The notes under the pieces: generated by a model
Database searches by the model: none
What the model was told of the DNA's origin: nothing
Seen by the model: only the letters and a program-made list of their open reading frames with translations
Assembly (NCBI GenBank): GCA_015486055.1
Contig: WFSJ01000047.1
Location: 21,255-85,254 of the forward strand
DNA length: 64,000 nucleotides
Direction of reading: 5' to 3'
Source: Acidobacteriota bacterium
GTDB taxonomy: Bacteria > Acidobacteriota > Aminicenantia > S016-38
Part shown: positions 1 through 8,622 of the stretch, piece after piece
Layout: each line of letters begins with the position of its first letter
How positions within the stretch are numbered: the first letter of the stretch is position 1
Translations under genes and position numbers: made by a program

Positions 1-502
1 CACTTATCACCCAGGCATGCTTCGTCGTATCAGGGGATGTTCCTCCTTCAAGGTGAGCCACATTTATAACATAAGCCCATCCCCATGGGTCAAGTCTCGT
101 ATCATTTATATAGGGTCCATTCCACGCAGGGAAATTATGAGGATTCGGGTCTATTTTCGTGTAATGATTTCCCGCGTCTATAAGTTCGTAATAAATTGTT
201 TCAGAAGAAGTTATTCCTCCTGCCCATGGAGAAGCGACTTTATTTAAATCAACATCTGGTTTTGTCCCAACAAGATAATCAACTGCGTCGCCTGTGCTGT
301 TTTCTATTGACCATTTTAGAAGATCAGTTCTGCATTGAATCATTCCCTTCGCAATTGTCTGAACATCTGAACGAGCCCTCGCTATTTTTGCATCTAAAAC
401 ATTTTTCTCAACTGTAGGAACCAAAATCGCAACAAGAACAGCAATGACAACTATTACTACTACAATTTCTATGAGCGTAAAACCTCTTTTCCTATTTTTC
501 AT
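1..502 (-). CDS. Type II secretion/type IV pilin-like pseudopilin (GspG-like), truncated by window edge
   Basis: Reverse-strand translation from ATG at 502 begins MKNRKRGFTLIEIVVVIVVIAVLVAILVPTVEKN..., a prepilin N-methylation motif (G|FTLIE) plus hydrophobic helix. ORF runs off the left edge, so it is missing from the ORF track. Confidence 0.85.
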   Translation of the reverse strand, partial: MKNRKRGFTLIEIVVVIVVIAVLVAILVPTVEKNVLDAKIARARSDVQTIAKGMIQCRTDLLKWSIENSTGDAVDYLVGTKPDVDLNKVASPWAGGITSSETIYYELIDAGNHYTKIDPNPHNFPAWNGPYINDTRLDPWGWAYVINVAHLEGGTSPDTTKHAWVIS

Positions 503-539
503 TTCTATCTGATAAGAGAGGGAAATTCCCCCTTAAATT

Positions 540-1124
540 CTACCTGAGTCTCACCCCTATATCATCATTAGAAAGAGCAGCAGAGCTCCGCGCTTGGGTT
601 GAATTTGTGTCTGCTACACCATCCGGACCAGCTGACCATACCCACATTGCATTGCTTCCTGTAGCATCCTTAACATTAGATGAATATTGGTGTCCCCAGG
701 GGTCAGGCTTTACTTCATTGATATAAGGACCATTCCAACACATCTCTTGGGTAGGCGCAGTGCATGCAGTATAACCGGGAGCATTGGAAATGAGCTGGTT
801 TTCAAATGTGTCATAGCCGTTATCTGCACCAGACCACCAGTGATAACCATTAGGGTCGCTTCCAGCAGTTCCGTTTGCAGTTATGAGAAAGTCAACTGCC
901 GTTGGTGGACTTGTGGTTGCATCACTATACATTGGCCATATTCCAAGATCTTTGTAGAATGATGCCATAGCTGCACCGACAACCTGAACTTCGTTTTTTG
1001 CCCTTGCTATCTTTGCATCCTGAATGTTCTTCTCAATTGTTGGAACGAGAATGGCTGCGAGTATAGCAACTACTGCAAGGACTACTACCATCTCAATGAG
1101 AGTAAATCCTCTTTTCCCTTTCAT
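540..1124 (-). CDS. Type II secretion pseudopilin, GspG-like
   Basis: MKGKRGFTLIEMVVVLAVVAILAAILVPTIEKN; C-terminal SAGPDGVADTNS...NDDIG resembles the GspG calcium-site region. SD GGAGGTG upstream. Confidence 0.88.
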   Translation of the reverse strand: MKGKRGFTLIEMVVVLAVVAILAAILVPTIEKNIQDAKIARAKNEVQVVGAAMASFYKDLGIWPMYSDATTSPPTAVDFLITANGTAGSDPNGYHWWSGADNGYDTFENQLISNAPGYTACTAPTQEMCWNGPYINEVKPDPWGHQYSSNVKDATGSNAMWVWSAGPDGVADTNSTQARSSAALSNDDIGVRLR

Positions 1125-1164
1125 TTTTCACCTCCATTTTTACAATAATTTTTCATTAATTTAT

Positions 1165-1192
1165 ATTATAGCACATTATAAACATTTTTCAA
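1165..1192 (-). promoter_or_regulatory. Sigma70-type promoter for the pseudopilin genes
   Basis: Minus strand TTGAAA (1187-1192) - 16 bp - TATAAT (1165-1170), about 40 bp upstream of the ATG at 1124. Confidence 0.6.
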
Positions 1193-1261
1193 GTATTAAC
1201 TGTAAATTACATAAAAAAAATGAAATATTCGACCAAATAAAGTGTTTTAAAACTTGTCTTT

Positions 1262-2455
1262 TTAATGTATGCTTTTCAGGGTCAAGAGAGCTTCACTGGC
1301 TATCTGCCCCTCAAACTTTTCAAGCTCTGATGGAGATGGATTCTTCTCAAGAAATTCATCTGTCCTTTTTAGAATTTCCCTTTCTTTCCTCAAAATTATT
1401 GGAAGCCATCCCCTGCCTTTTTTATTTTCAAGACGAATAAGATCAAGGTATCTCTTCCTATCTCCTCCCTTTAAGGGCCTCAAAAGAGCCTTGAGCCTCA
1501 TAGATTCCCTCAATATTGGAGCTACATCACCATCCCATAGAGCGGCTGGAGGTTCCCCTACCCTTACCCATAAAGGAACCGCCATGGAGCATAAAGGTTC
1601 TCCAAGAATAACCCACATTGTGGATTTATCAGGATTCCTCCCCTTTTTTACCCCGTGAAATACTACTGCACTCGCAGTGATTGACCTATCTATGGAATCC
1701 CCTGTGTATATCCAGAAGGGTTTATCTGGGGATATTTCTTTCCAATTCTCCACAGGAGGGACAGGAAGAAGAGGATTTCCAATGTCCCTTGTGACATTCT
1801 GTAGAATATAATTGTAAGAGAGTTTCTTCACCCTTTTAAAAAGTTCCGATGCCCTCTGGAATCTTATGTATCCTGCACCCTTATAGGGCTTTCCGCTCCT
1901 TGCAAAATTGGTATTTACTATGTATTTTTCAGGAAAATCCTCTGCATTTAATCTCCTGTATCCATGATTGTAAACTTCAAATACAGCAGCTCCTCCTGTC
2001 GCATCTATTATTCCATAATTGGCAAGACTGCCGAGATGAGGACCGAGGTTTTTTCTGAGGTAATTTTCAAAATCATCCGCACTGGCACAGTTCCTTAAAG
2101 CATCAGCCATTATTATCCCTTCAAGATCACTCGTTTCCCTGGGATTTGATGGTAAATTATATGCAACGGAGTTAATTATGGCAAATCCTGCAGAATTAAT
2201 ACCTGCATAAACCCATCTTCCAGAAGTATCTTCACCGTTCACAAGAGCGAGATAGCTGTAAGGCTTTTCCTTAACGAATATTACCTTATTATAAAGTTCA
2301 CCTGTATCCCTGTTTTTCCACAGAAGTGGAGCTCCATCTGCTGTTGCACCACTGCTGATTACCGCTGTTGTGCATTCTTCTCCTGACAAATGCATGGAAA
2401 TGAGGAAGAAAAATGCAATCCCCACAGAAAAGATAAAGAGGAATATTTTTCTCAC
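1262..2455 (-). CDS. Secreted C45/acyl-CoA:6-APA acyltransferase-like Ntn hydrolase
   Basis: Signal peptide followed by CTTAVISSGATADGAPLLWKNRD, typical of N-terminal Cys Ntn hydrolases of the C45/AAT family. GTG start at 2455 preferred over 2470 because of TTAGGAGGGATT-GTG. Confidence 0.75.
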   Translation of the reverse strand: MRKIFLFIFSVGIAFFFLISMHLSGEECTTAVISSGATADGAPLLWKNRDTGELYNKVIFVKEKPYSYLALVNGEDTSGRWVYAGINSAGFAIINSVAYNLPSNPRETSDLEGIIMADALRNCASADDFENYLRKNLGPHLGSLANYGIIDATGGAAVFEVYNHGYRRLNAEDFPEKYIVNTNFARSGKPYKGAGYIRFQRASELFKRVKKLSYNYILQNVTRDIGNPLLPVPPVENWKEISPDKPFWIYTGDSIDRSITASAVVFHGVKKGRNPDKSTMWVILGEPLCSMAVPLWVRVGEPPAALWDGDVAPILRESMRLKALLRPLKGGDRKRYLDLIRLENKKGRGWLPIILRKEREILKRTDEFLEKNPSPSELEKFEGQIASEALLTLKSIH

Positions 2456-2483
2456 AATCCCTCCTAACATTATACGGATTTTA

Positions 2484-3005
2484 TTATCTTATCCATCCTG
2501 GGGGAATTCCTTCCTTTCTTGCCTCATTGTATAGGTTCTCAAGTTCCTTTTCAGCATTTGCAAGATCTGCTTTAGCCTGTTGTAATGCTCCTTTTGCCTT
2601 TTCAAGTTCTTCCTTTACCCTCGCCTGGGCAAAGGGCCTCTGTTCCAATAAGAACTGGTTGCTCAGCCCATTTACCTTAGTATTGAGCTCTTGAATCTTC
2701 TTCCTCAATTTGTTTATTTTCTCATATATTGCTTTTCGTCTTCCTGACCACCATTTTTTATCCTTTTTCTGCCCTGGCTTTAGCGTCTTTTCAGGAAATT
2801 CCTTGGTGCCTGCTGTCTCTGTTGAAGGGGAATATGCTTTTCCTAAAATATTCAGAGAAGAGGTGGATCTCCCCAAATCTACATTCGTTATCACTTTGGT
2901 TTTTACGCTCTTTTTTCTTCTCTTCTTCTCCTTCTTTGAAAGTTCCACAAGAGGAGATTGGGAAAGAAGAAATCCAATTATTAGAAGAAGTGCAAACCTT
3001 CTCAT
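2484..3005 (-). CDS. Secreted coiled-coil protein of unknown function
   Basis: Signal peptide, Lys-rich linker, heptad-like C-terminal half, terminal IPPGWIR; SD GGAGGAAAAG-ATG. Confidence 0.6.
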   Translation of the reverse strand: MRRFALLLIIGFLLSQSPLVELSKKEKKRRKKSVKTKVITNVDLGRSTSSLNILGKAYSPSTETAGTKEFPEKTLKPGQKKDKKWWSGRRKAIYEKINKLRKKIQELNTKVNGLSNQFLLEQRPFAQARVKEELEKAKGALQQAKADLANAEKELENLYNEARKEGIPPGWIR

Positions 3006-3030
3006 CTTTTCCTCCTCCTAAATTATAATA

Positions 3031-5148
3031 TCAAACAATGCGAAATTCCAGTATTTCCTCTTGAGAATTGAAGATTGAAGATATTCCTTTCCATTGCTTC
3101 GAATCATCTATTTCAAGGGTAATATTCACAGATGCTGTGCCGTCTCCTAAGCTTTCAGCCCCTACATTTGCAACATTAACATGAAATTTAGAGATAAGCT
3201 CAAGGATCTCCTTCAATATGCCGGGCCTGTCTATCACCTTTAATCTGAGGGGAAGCGTTTGTTTTTCTGGTCCTTTGGCCCATTGAGCCTCTTTTATTTT
3301 TGAGGGATTAAGTAAGCCCTGGAGATATAAGGGACAGTTCTTTGAGTGTATTTTTATCCCCCTATTTGTAACATAAGCTATTATTTCTTCCCCTTTTATC
3401 GGGTTGCAGCATTTGGCAAATTCTACCTCTATGTTTTCTATACCCTCAACCACAACTCCTGGCCTTGAAATTTCCCTTTCCTTTTTCTTTTTTTCCTCCC
3501 TCATTCTGTCAGGGAATATTTTTTTGAGAAGTTTCCATGTGGGAGCAATTGATTCCTTGCCCAAAAGGTAGTAAAAATAATCAACATCTGAAATATTTAT
3601 GTTTTTAAGCCTCCTTTCAAGCTCTTCTTCGCCGATTTCTCCTATAAGTTTCGAGTTCTTCTTGAGGAATTCCTCCCATATTTTCTTACCTATGGGGACA
3701 ACTTCGCTCTTTTCCGTTTTCTTGAACCAGCTTTTTATTTTCTGCCTTGCCCTTTGAGTTTTTACATAGTTCAGCCAATCAACAGAAGGATTTGCTCTTG
3801 GATCAGTTATAATCTCAACAACCTGCCCCGATTGAAGTGGCTTCCTTAATGAGTATTTTCTACCATTCACCTTGGCGCCTGCCGCACGGTGCCCTACCTC
3901 CGTATGGACAGCATATGCAAAATCAAGGGGGGTGGAACCCACAGGAAGTTCAATTGTATGGCCTTTTGGTGTTTGGACATATACAACTTCTTTAATCTCA
4001 AGACTTTCCCCCATTCTTTTTATAAGCTTCTTACCTCCCTCTGGATTTTCCTCCTTAAGTTCTCTTACAAAATCGAGGGCTTCTTTTATATAGCTTTTGT
4101 CCTTTTTATAAGCAAGATGGGAGGCAGAACCGAACTCGGCCTCTCTGTGCATCTCTTCTGTTCTTATTTGAATCTCAAATTTGTCCTTACCAGCAATTAC
4201 AGTTGTATGAAGGGACCTGTACCCATTGGGCTTCGGACTTGCAATCCAATCCCTCAATCTTGATTGTATCGGTGTCCATTCTTGGTGGACAAGTCCCAGA
4301 ATTTGATAGCACTTATCTACTGAATCAGTAATCACTCTAAGGGCAAGAAGGTCATCTATTCCTTCAAGACTCAGCCCCTTTTTTCTCATTTTATTGTAAA
4401 TACTATAGAGTCTTTTCACCCTGTACTCAATCCTAAATGGAATTTTTTCCCTCTTTAAAAGCTTGCTCACCATAGTTTCCATAGTAAGAAGTTTCTTTTC
4501 AAATATTTTCCTTTTTAAGCTTAGAAGCTTGTCCAATCTTGAGTATTCCTTTGGATATATGTATTTGAAACTCAGGTCCTCAAGCTCCCCTTTTACCCTT
4601 CCCATACCCATCATATGAGCTACAGGAACATAAATTGTGAGGGTTTCTTCTGCTATCCTCGCCCTCTTTTGTGGGGAAAGATATTGGAGAGTTTTCATGT
4701 TGTGCAACCTATCTGCAAGTTTTACCTTTAAAACCCTTGGCTCATCAAGGGATGATAGAAAGAGTTTTAAGATGGATGCCACCTGCCTTTCCGTTGAGGA
4801 AAAACCTTTACCCTCCACTTCTGGCATTTTAACCTTTGATAACTTGGTAAGGGCATCAACAATGAATGCAACCTCTTTACCAAATAGTTTCTTGAGTTCT
4901 TCCTTTGGAACATCCGCGTCTTCCATCACATCGTGAAGGAGACCAGATACTATTGTGGTTAAGTCAGACTCCCATTCAGCTAATATATACGCTACACTTA
5001 TGGGATGATATAGATAAGGTTCACCAGAGGCTCTGAGCTGACCTTTATGTGCCTTGGCAGCAAACACTTCTGCTTTTCTCAAAAAAGATATATTGGCAGT
5101 AGGGATCTTTTCTAAAACAAGTTCTTCAAGATCATCATATCTTAACAA
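3031..5148 (-). CDS. rel: (p)ppGpp synthase/hydrolase, RelA/SpoT family
   Basis: HD domain (LLHDVMEDADV), synthetase motifs (DDLLALRVI, PKPNGYRSLHTTV), TGS (TPKGHTIELPVGSTPLDFAYAVHTEVG) and C-terminal ACT. Confidence 0.95.
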   Translation of the reverse strand: MLRYDDLEELVLEKIPTANISFLRKAEVFAAKAHKGQLRASGEPYLYHPISVAYILAEWESDLTTIVSGLLHDVMEDADVPKEELKKLFGKEVAFIVDALTKLSKVKMPEVEGKGFSSTERQVASILKLFLSSLDEPRVLKVKLADRLHNMKTLQYLSPQKRARIAEETLTIYVPVAHMMGMGRVKGELEDLSFKYIYPKEYSRLDKLLSLKRKIFEKKLLTMETMVSKLLKREKIPFRIEYRVKRLYSIYNKMRKKGLSLEGIDDLLALRVITDSVDKCYQILGLVHQEWTPIQSRLRDWIASPKPNGYRSLHTTVIAGKDKFEIQIRTEEMHREAEFGSASHLAYKKDKSYIKEALDFVRELKEENPEGGKKLIKRMGESLEIKEVVYVQTPKGHTIELPVGSTPLDFAYAVHTEVGHRAAGAKVNGRKYSLRKPLQSGQVVEIITDPRANPSVDWLNYVKTQRARQKIKSWFKKTEKSEVVPIGKKIWEEFLKKNSKLIGEIGEEELERRLKNINISDVDYFYYLLGKESIAPTWKLLKKIFPDRMREEKKKKEREISRPGVVVEGIENIEVEFAKCCNPIKGEEIIAYVTNRGIKIHSKNCPLYLQGLLNPSKIKEAQWAKGPEKQTLPLRLKVIDRPGILKEILELISKFHVNVANVGAESLGDGTASVNITLEIDDSKQWKGISSIFNSQEEILEFRIV

Positions 5149-5212
5149 TAATTTTTTCCCTCTTTATATAATTATAGCAATTTCGTGGTAAAATACCAAA
5201 TGGAGGGAACAA

Positions 5213-5407
5213 ATGAAAGGAAATAGATATCTTTCGACATTAAAAATAGCAAAAAGAGCCAGGCAGATATTGGGCGGTGCCAAACCACTGGTTATTACAA
5301 ATTATAGAAATCCTATTAAGATCGCACAGCGCGAAATAGAACAGGGCAAAATTGACCCTGAGCTCTTAAAAATCGATCCTGTGGATGATTTTTCTTTCTA
5401 TAAATAA
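5213..5407 (+). CDS. rpoZ: DNA-directed RNA polymerase omega subunit
   Basis: 64 aa; KIAKRARQILGGAKPLVITNYRNPIKIAQREIEQGKI matches the omega core pattern; SD GGAGGG. Confidence 0.8.
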   Translation: MKGNRYLSTLKIAKRARQILGGAKPLVITNYRNPIKIAQREIEQGKIDPELLKIDPVDDFSFYK

Positions 5408-6292
5408 GCTTAGGTTCTTTAATATATAGGGCAGCTCCTTAATTTCTTCTTTTATATAGGCAAGGGTTGTAGGAATATACTTCTCAAAATATTTATTTCC
5501 CCTTTCCTTTGTTTGAAACCCGAACGTCCCAAGAGCTTTCAGGTGTCTCTGGAAAGAAACTACAGTGTATTGAGCTTTCTCCATAAATGACCACAACCTG
5601 TCTTCTAATGCTGTCCTTTTTCTATAATTGAGATAAACATAATTGTCCCTTAAAAGGGAAGCATAGTCATAAGGAACAGGACCCATCATTGAATCCTGAT
5701 AGTCAAGTATCATTATCCTTTTCCCTTTAATAAAAATATTCCTTGAATGAAAATCCCTGTGACATGGTTTAAGTTTATATTCAATAAAATCCAGGACTTC
5801 TTCTATTTTTTTCCTCCACTCTTTCTTTACTATCTCCAATCCATACGGGATTATAAAATTCTCGTAGGTAAAATCAAGTTCCCACCCGAGCCTTTCCCTA
5901 TCCAATTTTCTTTCATTTACAGGATTACTTTTAGGAAGAATGGAAAACGAGTACTTTTGGAGGGTTAAAATTATACCCATTAATTCCCTGTAAATGGGCT
6001 CCCACTCCCCTCCCCTTTTTACAAATTTCTCAAGGCTTAAATCTCCTGCATCTTCCATTAATAGAGAATTTATCGGGTAAAAAACCTCTATTATTCTTGA
6101 GAGGGGCAAAAGGGGGGACAATGACCTGAAAACTTCTATCTGCTTGCTTATGCCTTCCCCCTCAAATTTCATTACTACGAAAGTATCTTTGCCCTTCTTA
6201 ACTCTAAAGAATTCCCTTGTAGATGCGTCTCCTCGGAGTTTCCTGATAATAGAAAAGCCCTTAGCTTTTAGAAATTTTGTAAACTTTTCCAT
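5366..6292 (-). CDS. Aminoglycoside-phosphotransferase-fold sugar kinase (AmgK-like)
   Basis: CHRDFHSRNIFIKGKRIMILDYQDSMMGPVPYDYASLL catalytic and metal motifs; adjacent to a MurU-like nucleotidyltransferase. Confidence 0.8.
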   Translation of the reverse strand: MEKFTKFLKAKGFSIIRKLRGDASTREFFRVKKGKDTFVVMKFEGEGISKQIEVFRSLSPLLPLSRIIEVFYPINSLLMEDAGDLSLEKFVKRGGEWEPIYRELMGIILTLQKYSFSILPKSNPVNERKLDRERLGWELDFTYENFIIPYGLEIVKKEWRKKIEEVLDFIEYKLKPCHRDFHSRNIFIKGKRIMILDYQDSMMGPVPYDYASLLRDNYVYLNYRKRTALEDRLWSFMEKAQYTVVSFQRHLKALGTFGFQTKERGNKYFEKYIPTTLAYIKEEIKELPYILKNLSLFIERKIIHRIDF

Positions 6293-7088
6293 CTATAAAA
6301 ATTTTGTTATTCAGGTATTCTCCATTTTCAACTTTCCCTGAAACAACTACGGAATCTTTAACTACCGCACCACCTCCTATTTTCGCATCCTTCATTATTA
6401 TACTTCCCTCAATTATAGCTTCATCTTCGGTTTCAGCGCCTTTTTCAACCCATGTCTTCCCTTGGTGAAACATCAGGTATGAATAAGGGTCTGTTACTTC
6501 AACGAAATCTTCATCCAATATGTAAGAATTTATCTCAAACCGGGTGGCAAAATCCACTATAATGTTTTCAGCAGAAGGAATATAAGTCAATAAATCCTTC
6601 GAGATCACCATCAGGCCACAGTAAACGAAATTTCCGTTCCCGACTACTATCCGATTATTTTTTATTCCAAGTCTCGTGTATTTTCCCTTTGACTCTTTAA
6701 GAATAAGAGTTATCGGATAAGGTGAGTTCTTATGGAAGTTAATAAGTTCCATATAATCCACAGGAAGAAGAGTATCTCCATTCTGCACGATTATATCCTC
6801 TCTTATGGAAAATCCCTCAATCATCCTCTTTATTCCACCTGCTGTCCCAAGGACTTCAGATTCCAAGGAGAAGAAAATGTCAAGGCCATTTAGAGCGCCA
6901 ACGATATCTTCGGCTTTATAAAAAATGTTAGCTCCTATATGGTCAACAGCCTCCTGCATTCTTTCAGCTATATGCCTGACAATGGGTTTCCCCTTAAATG
7001 GGAGAGAGGATTTCGCCCTTTTTTCTGTTATAGGAAGCATACGCTTGCCAAGGCCTGCAGATAAAATCAATCCCCACATTGAAAACAA
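6261..7088 (-). CDS. Sugar-1-phosphate nucleotidyltransferase (MurU-like)
   Basis: N-terminal GLILSAGLGKRMLPITEKRAKSSLPFKGKPI nucleotidyltransferase signature; overlaps the kinase gene. Confidence 0.8.
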   Translation of the reverse strand: MFSMWGLILSAGLGKRMLPITEKRAKSSLPFKGKPIVRHIAERMQEAVDHIGANIFYKAEDIVGALNGLDIFFSLESEVLGTAGGIKRMIEGFSIREDIIVQNGDTLLPVDYMELINFHKNSPYPITLILKESKGKYTRLGIKNNRIVVGNGNFVYCGLMVISKDLLTYIPSAENIIVDFATRFEINSYILDEDFVEVTDPYSYLMFHQGKTWVEKGAETEDEAIIEGSIIMKDAKIGGGAVVKDSVVVSGKVENGEYLNNKIFIDGKVYKISKS

Positions 7089-7600
7089 AGCCTGCCCAAT
7101 CCCCTCTCCATTCCTAATTCCACATAGCTTTTAGTTATATAACTGCCTTTATTAAAGCCCAAAAGATGGGCTATTGCATCTATTTTTTCCTCTTCCCCTT
7201 CTATCTCTATAAAATCTCCTATGGGGGTTTTATCAATTGAAACTATTACTTTCCCAATTCTGTAATTTTTCCTTTTCTTTTCGTAATAGAAACTTTCCTC
7301 AAACCCTAATTTCTTTAGAATTTCGGCTGTGGAATCAAAATCTACTACTTCTGTTTCTATTTCCTCACGTACCTTATAAGTCAAATTTTTAACCCTTCTT
7401 CCTTTGAAAGTAAGCTTTGCTCTCCCACAAAATTTCCTCAGTCTGAGGGCTTCTCCCTTCCCAAAAAGTTCCCCTTTTTTGTCAAATAAGACATTTATCT
7501 CAAAGCAATCGGAAAAGAGCTTAGCTCCATTCTCCTTGAGTATTTTCTCCATTCCTTCAAGGTCTTCCACCCTTATTTTTACCTCGGTCTCAAATTCCAT
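7067..7600 (-). CDS. CYTH domain protein (class IV adenylate cyclase/ThTPase-like)
   Basis: EFETEVKIRV start (ExExK), ALRLRKF, LTFKGRR, EIEGEEEKI. Confidence 0.85.
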   Translation of the reverse strand: MEFETEVKIRVEDLEGMEKILKENGAKLFSDCFEINVLFDKKGELFGKGEALRLRKFCGRAKLTFKGRRVKNLTYKVREEIETEVVDFDSTAEILKKLGFEESFYYEKKRKNYRIGKVIVSIDKTPIGDFIEIEGEEEKIDAIAHLLGFNKGSYITKSYVELGMERGLGRLCFQCGD

Positions 7601-8555
7601 ATATCCTCCTTAACTCGGTGGCTTCGAAAAGGGTGTCCTTCCACACTGAAGAAGGAATACTCTCCTTTATAGTGGCTCTAGCTTCGGAAAGTATCTCCTC
7701 CATCTTTAACAGCGCCCTGTTTATGGAACCACTCATAATTAGTTCTTTTTTGAGCTTATAAAAATCCATTTTTCCTTTTTTCTCAAAAAAATCCTTTATT
7801 TCAGGTGAGAATTTACCCCCATTTTCAATGTAGTATATATAAGGAAGTGTGAGTTTACCTTCTCTTAGGTCGGAAAGAACAGGTTTCCCAAGCTTTTTTT
7901 CCTCCATTACTATATCAGCTATATCATCCAGAATCTGGAATGCTGTGCCGAATAGGTTCCCGTAATTCTTAAGAATTTCTCTCAATTTCGTCTCTCTCAA
8001 AAGCACAGATGGAAGGTAACAACTCAGGGAAAACAGTGAGGCTGTTTTCCCTTTGATTATCCTGAAATAATCTTCCTCGCTCAGATCGTAACGGAATAGG
8101 TTAAGGCTCTCGTCCATCTCTCCTGCAATCATTCCTGCTACTCCCTTTGCTATAGAATCAATAAGCTCCACATTATTGAATTTGGTGGCTATCCCTATGG
8201 ATTTTATATACAAAAGGTCCCCAAGTATTATTGCTTCTTCTATACCAAAAACCCTATGGGCAGCAGTTATTCCTCTCCTCTCATTCGCTTCGTCAATTAT
8301 GTCATCGTGAAATAAAGATGCAGAATGAACCAACTCTATGGCAGCACCCAATTTAAAAAGGTCTTCCTCATCTGCTCCGAGAATCTTCCCTGTTGTGTAT
8401 AGAAGAACAGCGCGCAGCCTCTTGCCCGAAGATCTGCGAAGATAATCTACAAATTCCCCTGTTAATCCCTTTATCTCAGCATAGGACTTACTCAGAACTT
8501 TTTCTACCCTTCCTCTTATTTTCCTGTAATTTTCCTTTTTATTTAGAACTACCAT
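7590..8555 (-). CDS. Polyprenyl diphosphate synthase
   Basis: LFHDDIIDEANERRG (FARM) and QILDDIADI (SARM) motifs. Confidence 0.92.
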   Translation of the reverse strand: MVVLNKKENYRKIRGRVEKVLSKSYAEIKGLTGEFVDYLRRSSGKRLRAVLLYTTGKILGADEEDLFKLGAAIELVHSASLFHDDIIDEANERRGITAAHRVFGIEEAIILGDLLYIKSIGIATKFNNVELIDSIAKGVAGMIAGEMDESLNLFRYDLSEEDYFRIIKGKTASLFSLSCYLPSVLLRETKLREILKNYGNLFGTAFQILDDIADIVMEEKKLGKPVLSDLREGKLTLPYIYYIENGGKFSPEIKDFFEKKGKMDFYKLKKELIMSGSINRALLKMEEILSEARATIKESIPSSVWKDTLFEATELRRIYGI

Positions 8556-8622
8556 ATATAATATTTATGCAAAAAGGGATTCAATTTGCAAATTATTCTT
8601 CTCTGTTGGTAACATTAGGATA

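Noticed and set aside
2710-3028. Plus-strand Phe/Ser-rich ORFs opposite the coiled-coil gene
   Set aside because: Complement of Lys/Glu-rich codons; no SD; two overlapping frames both open, as expected for shadow ORFs.
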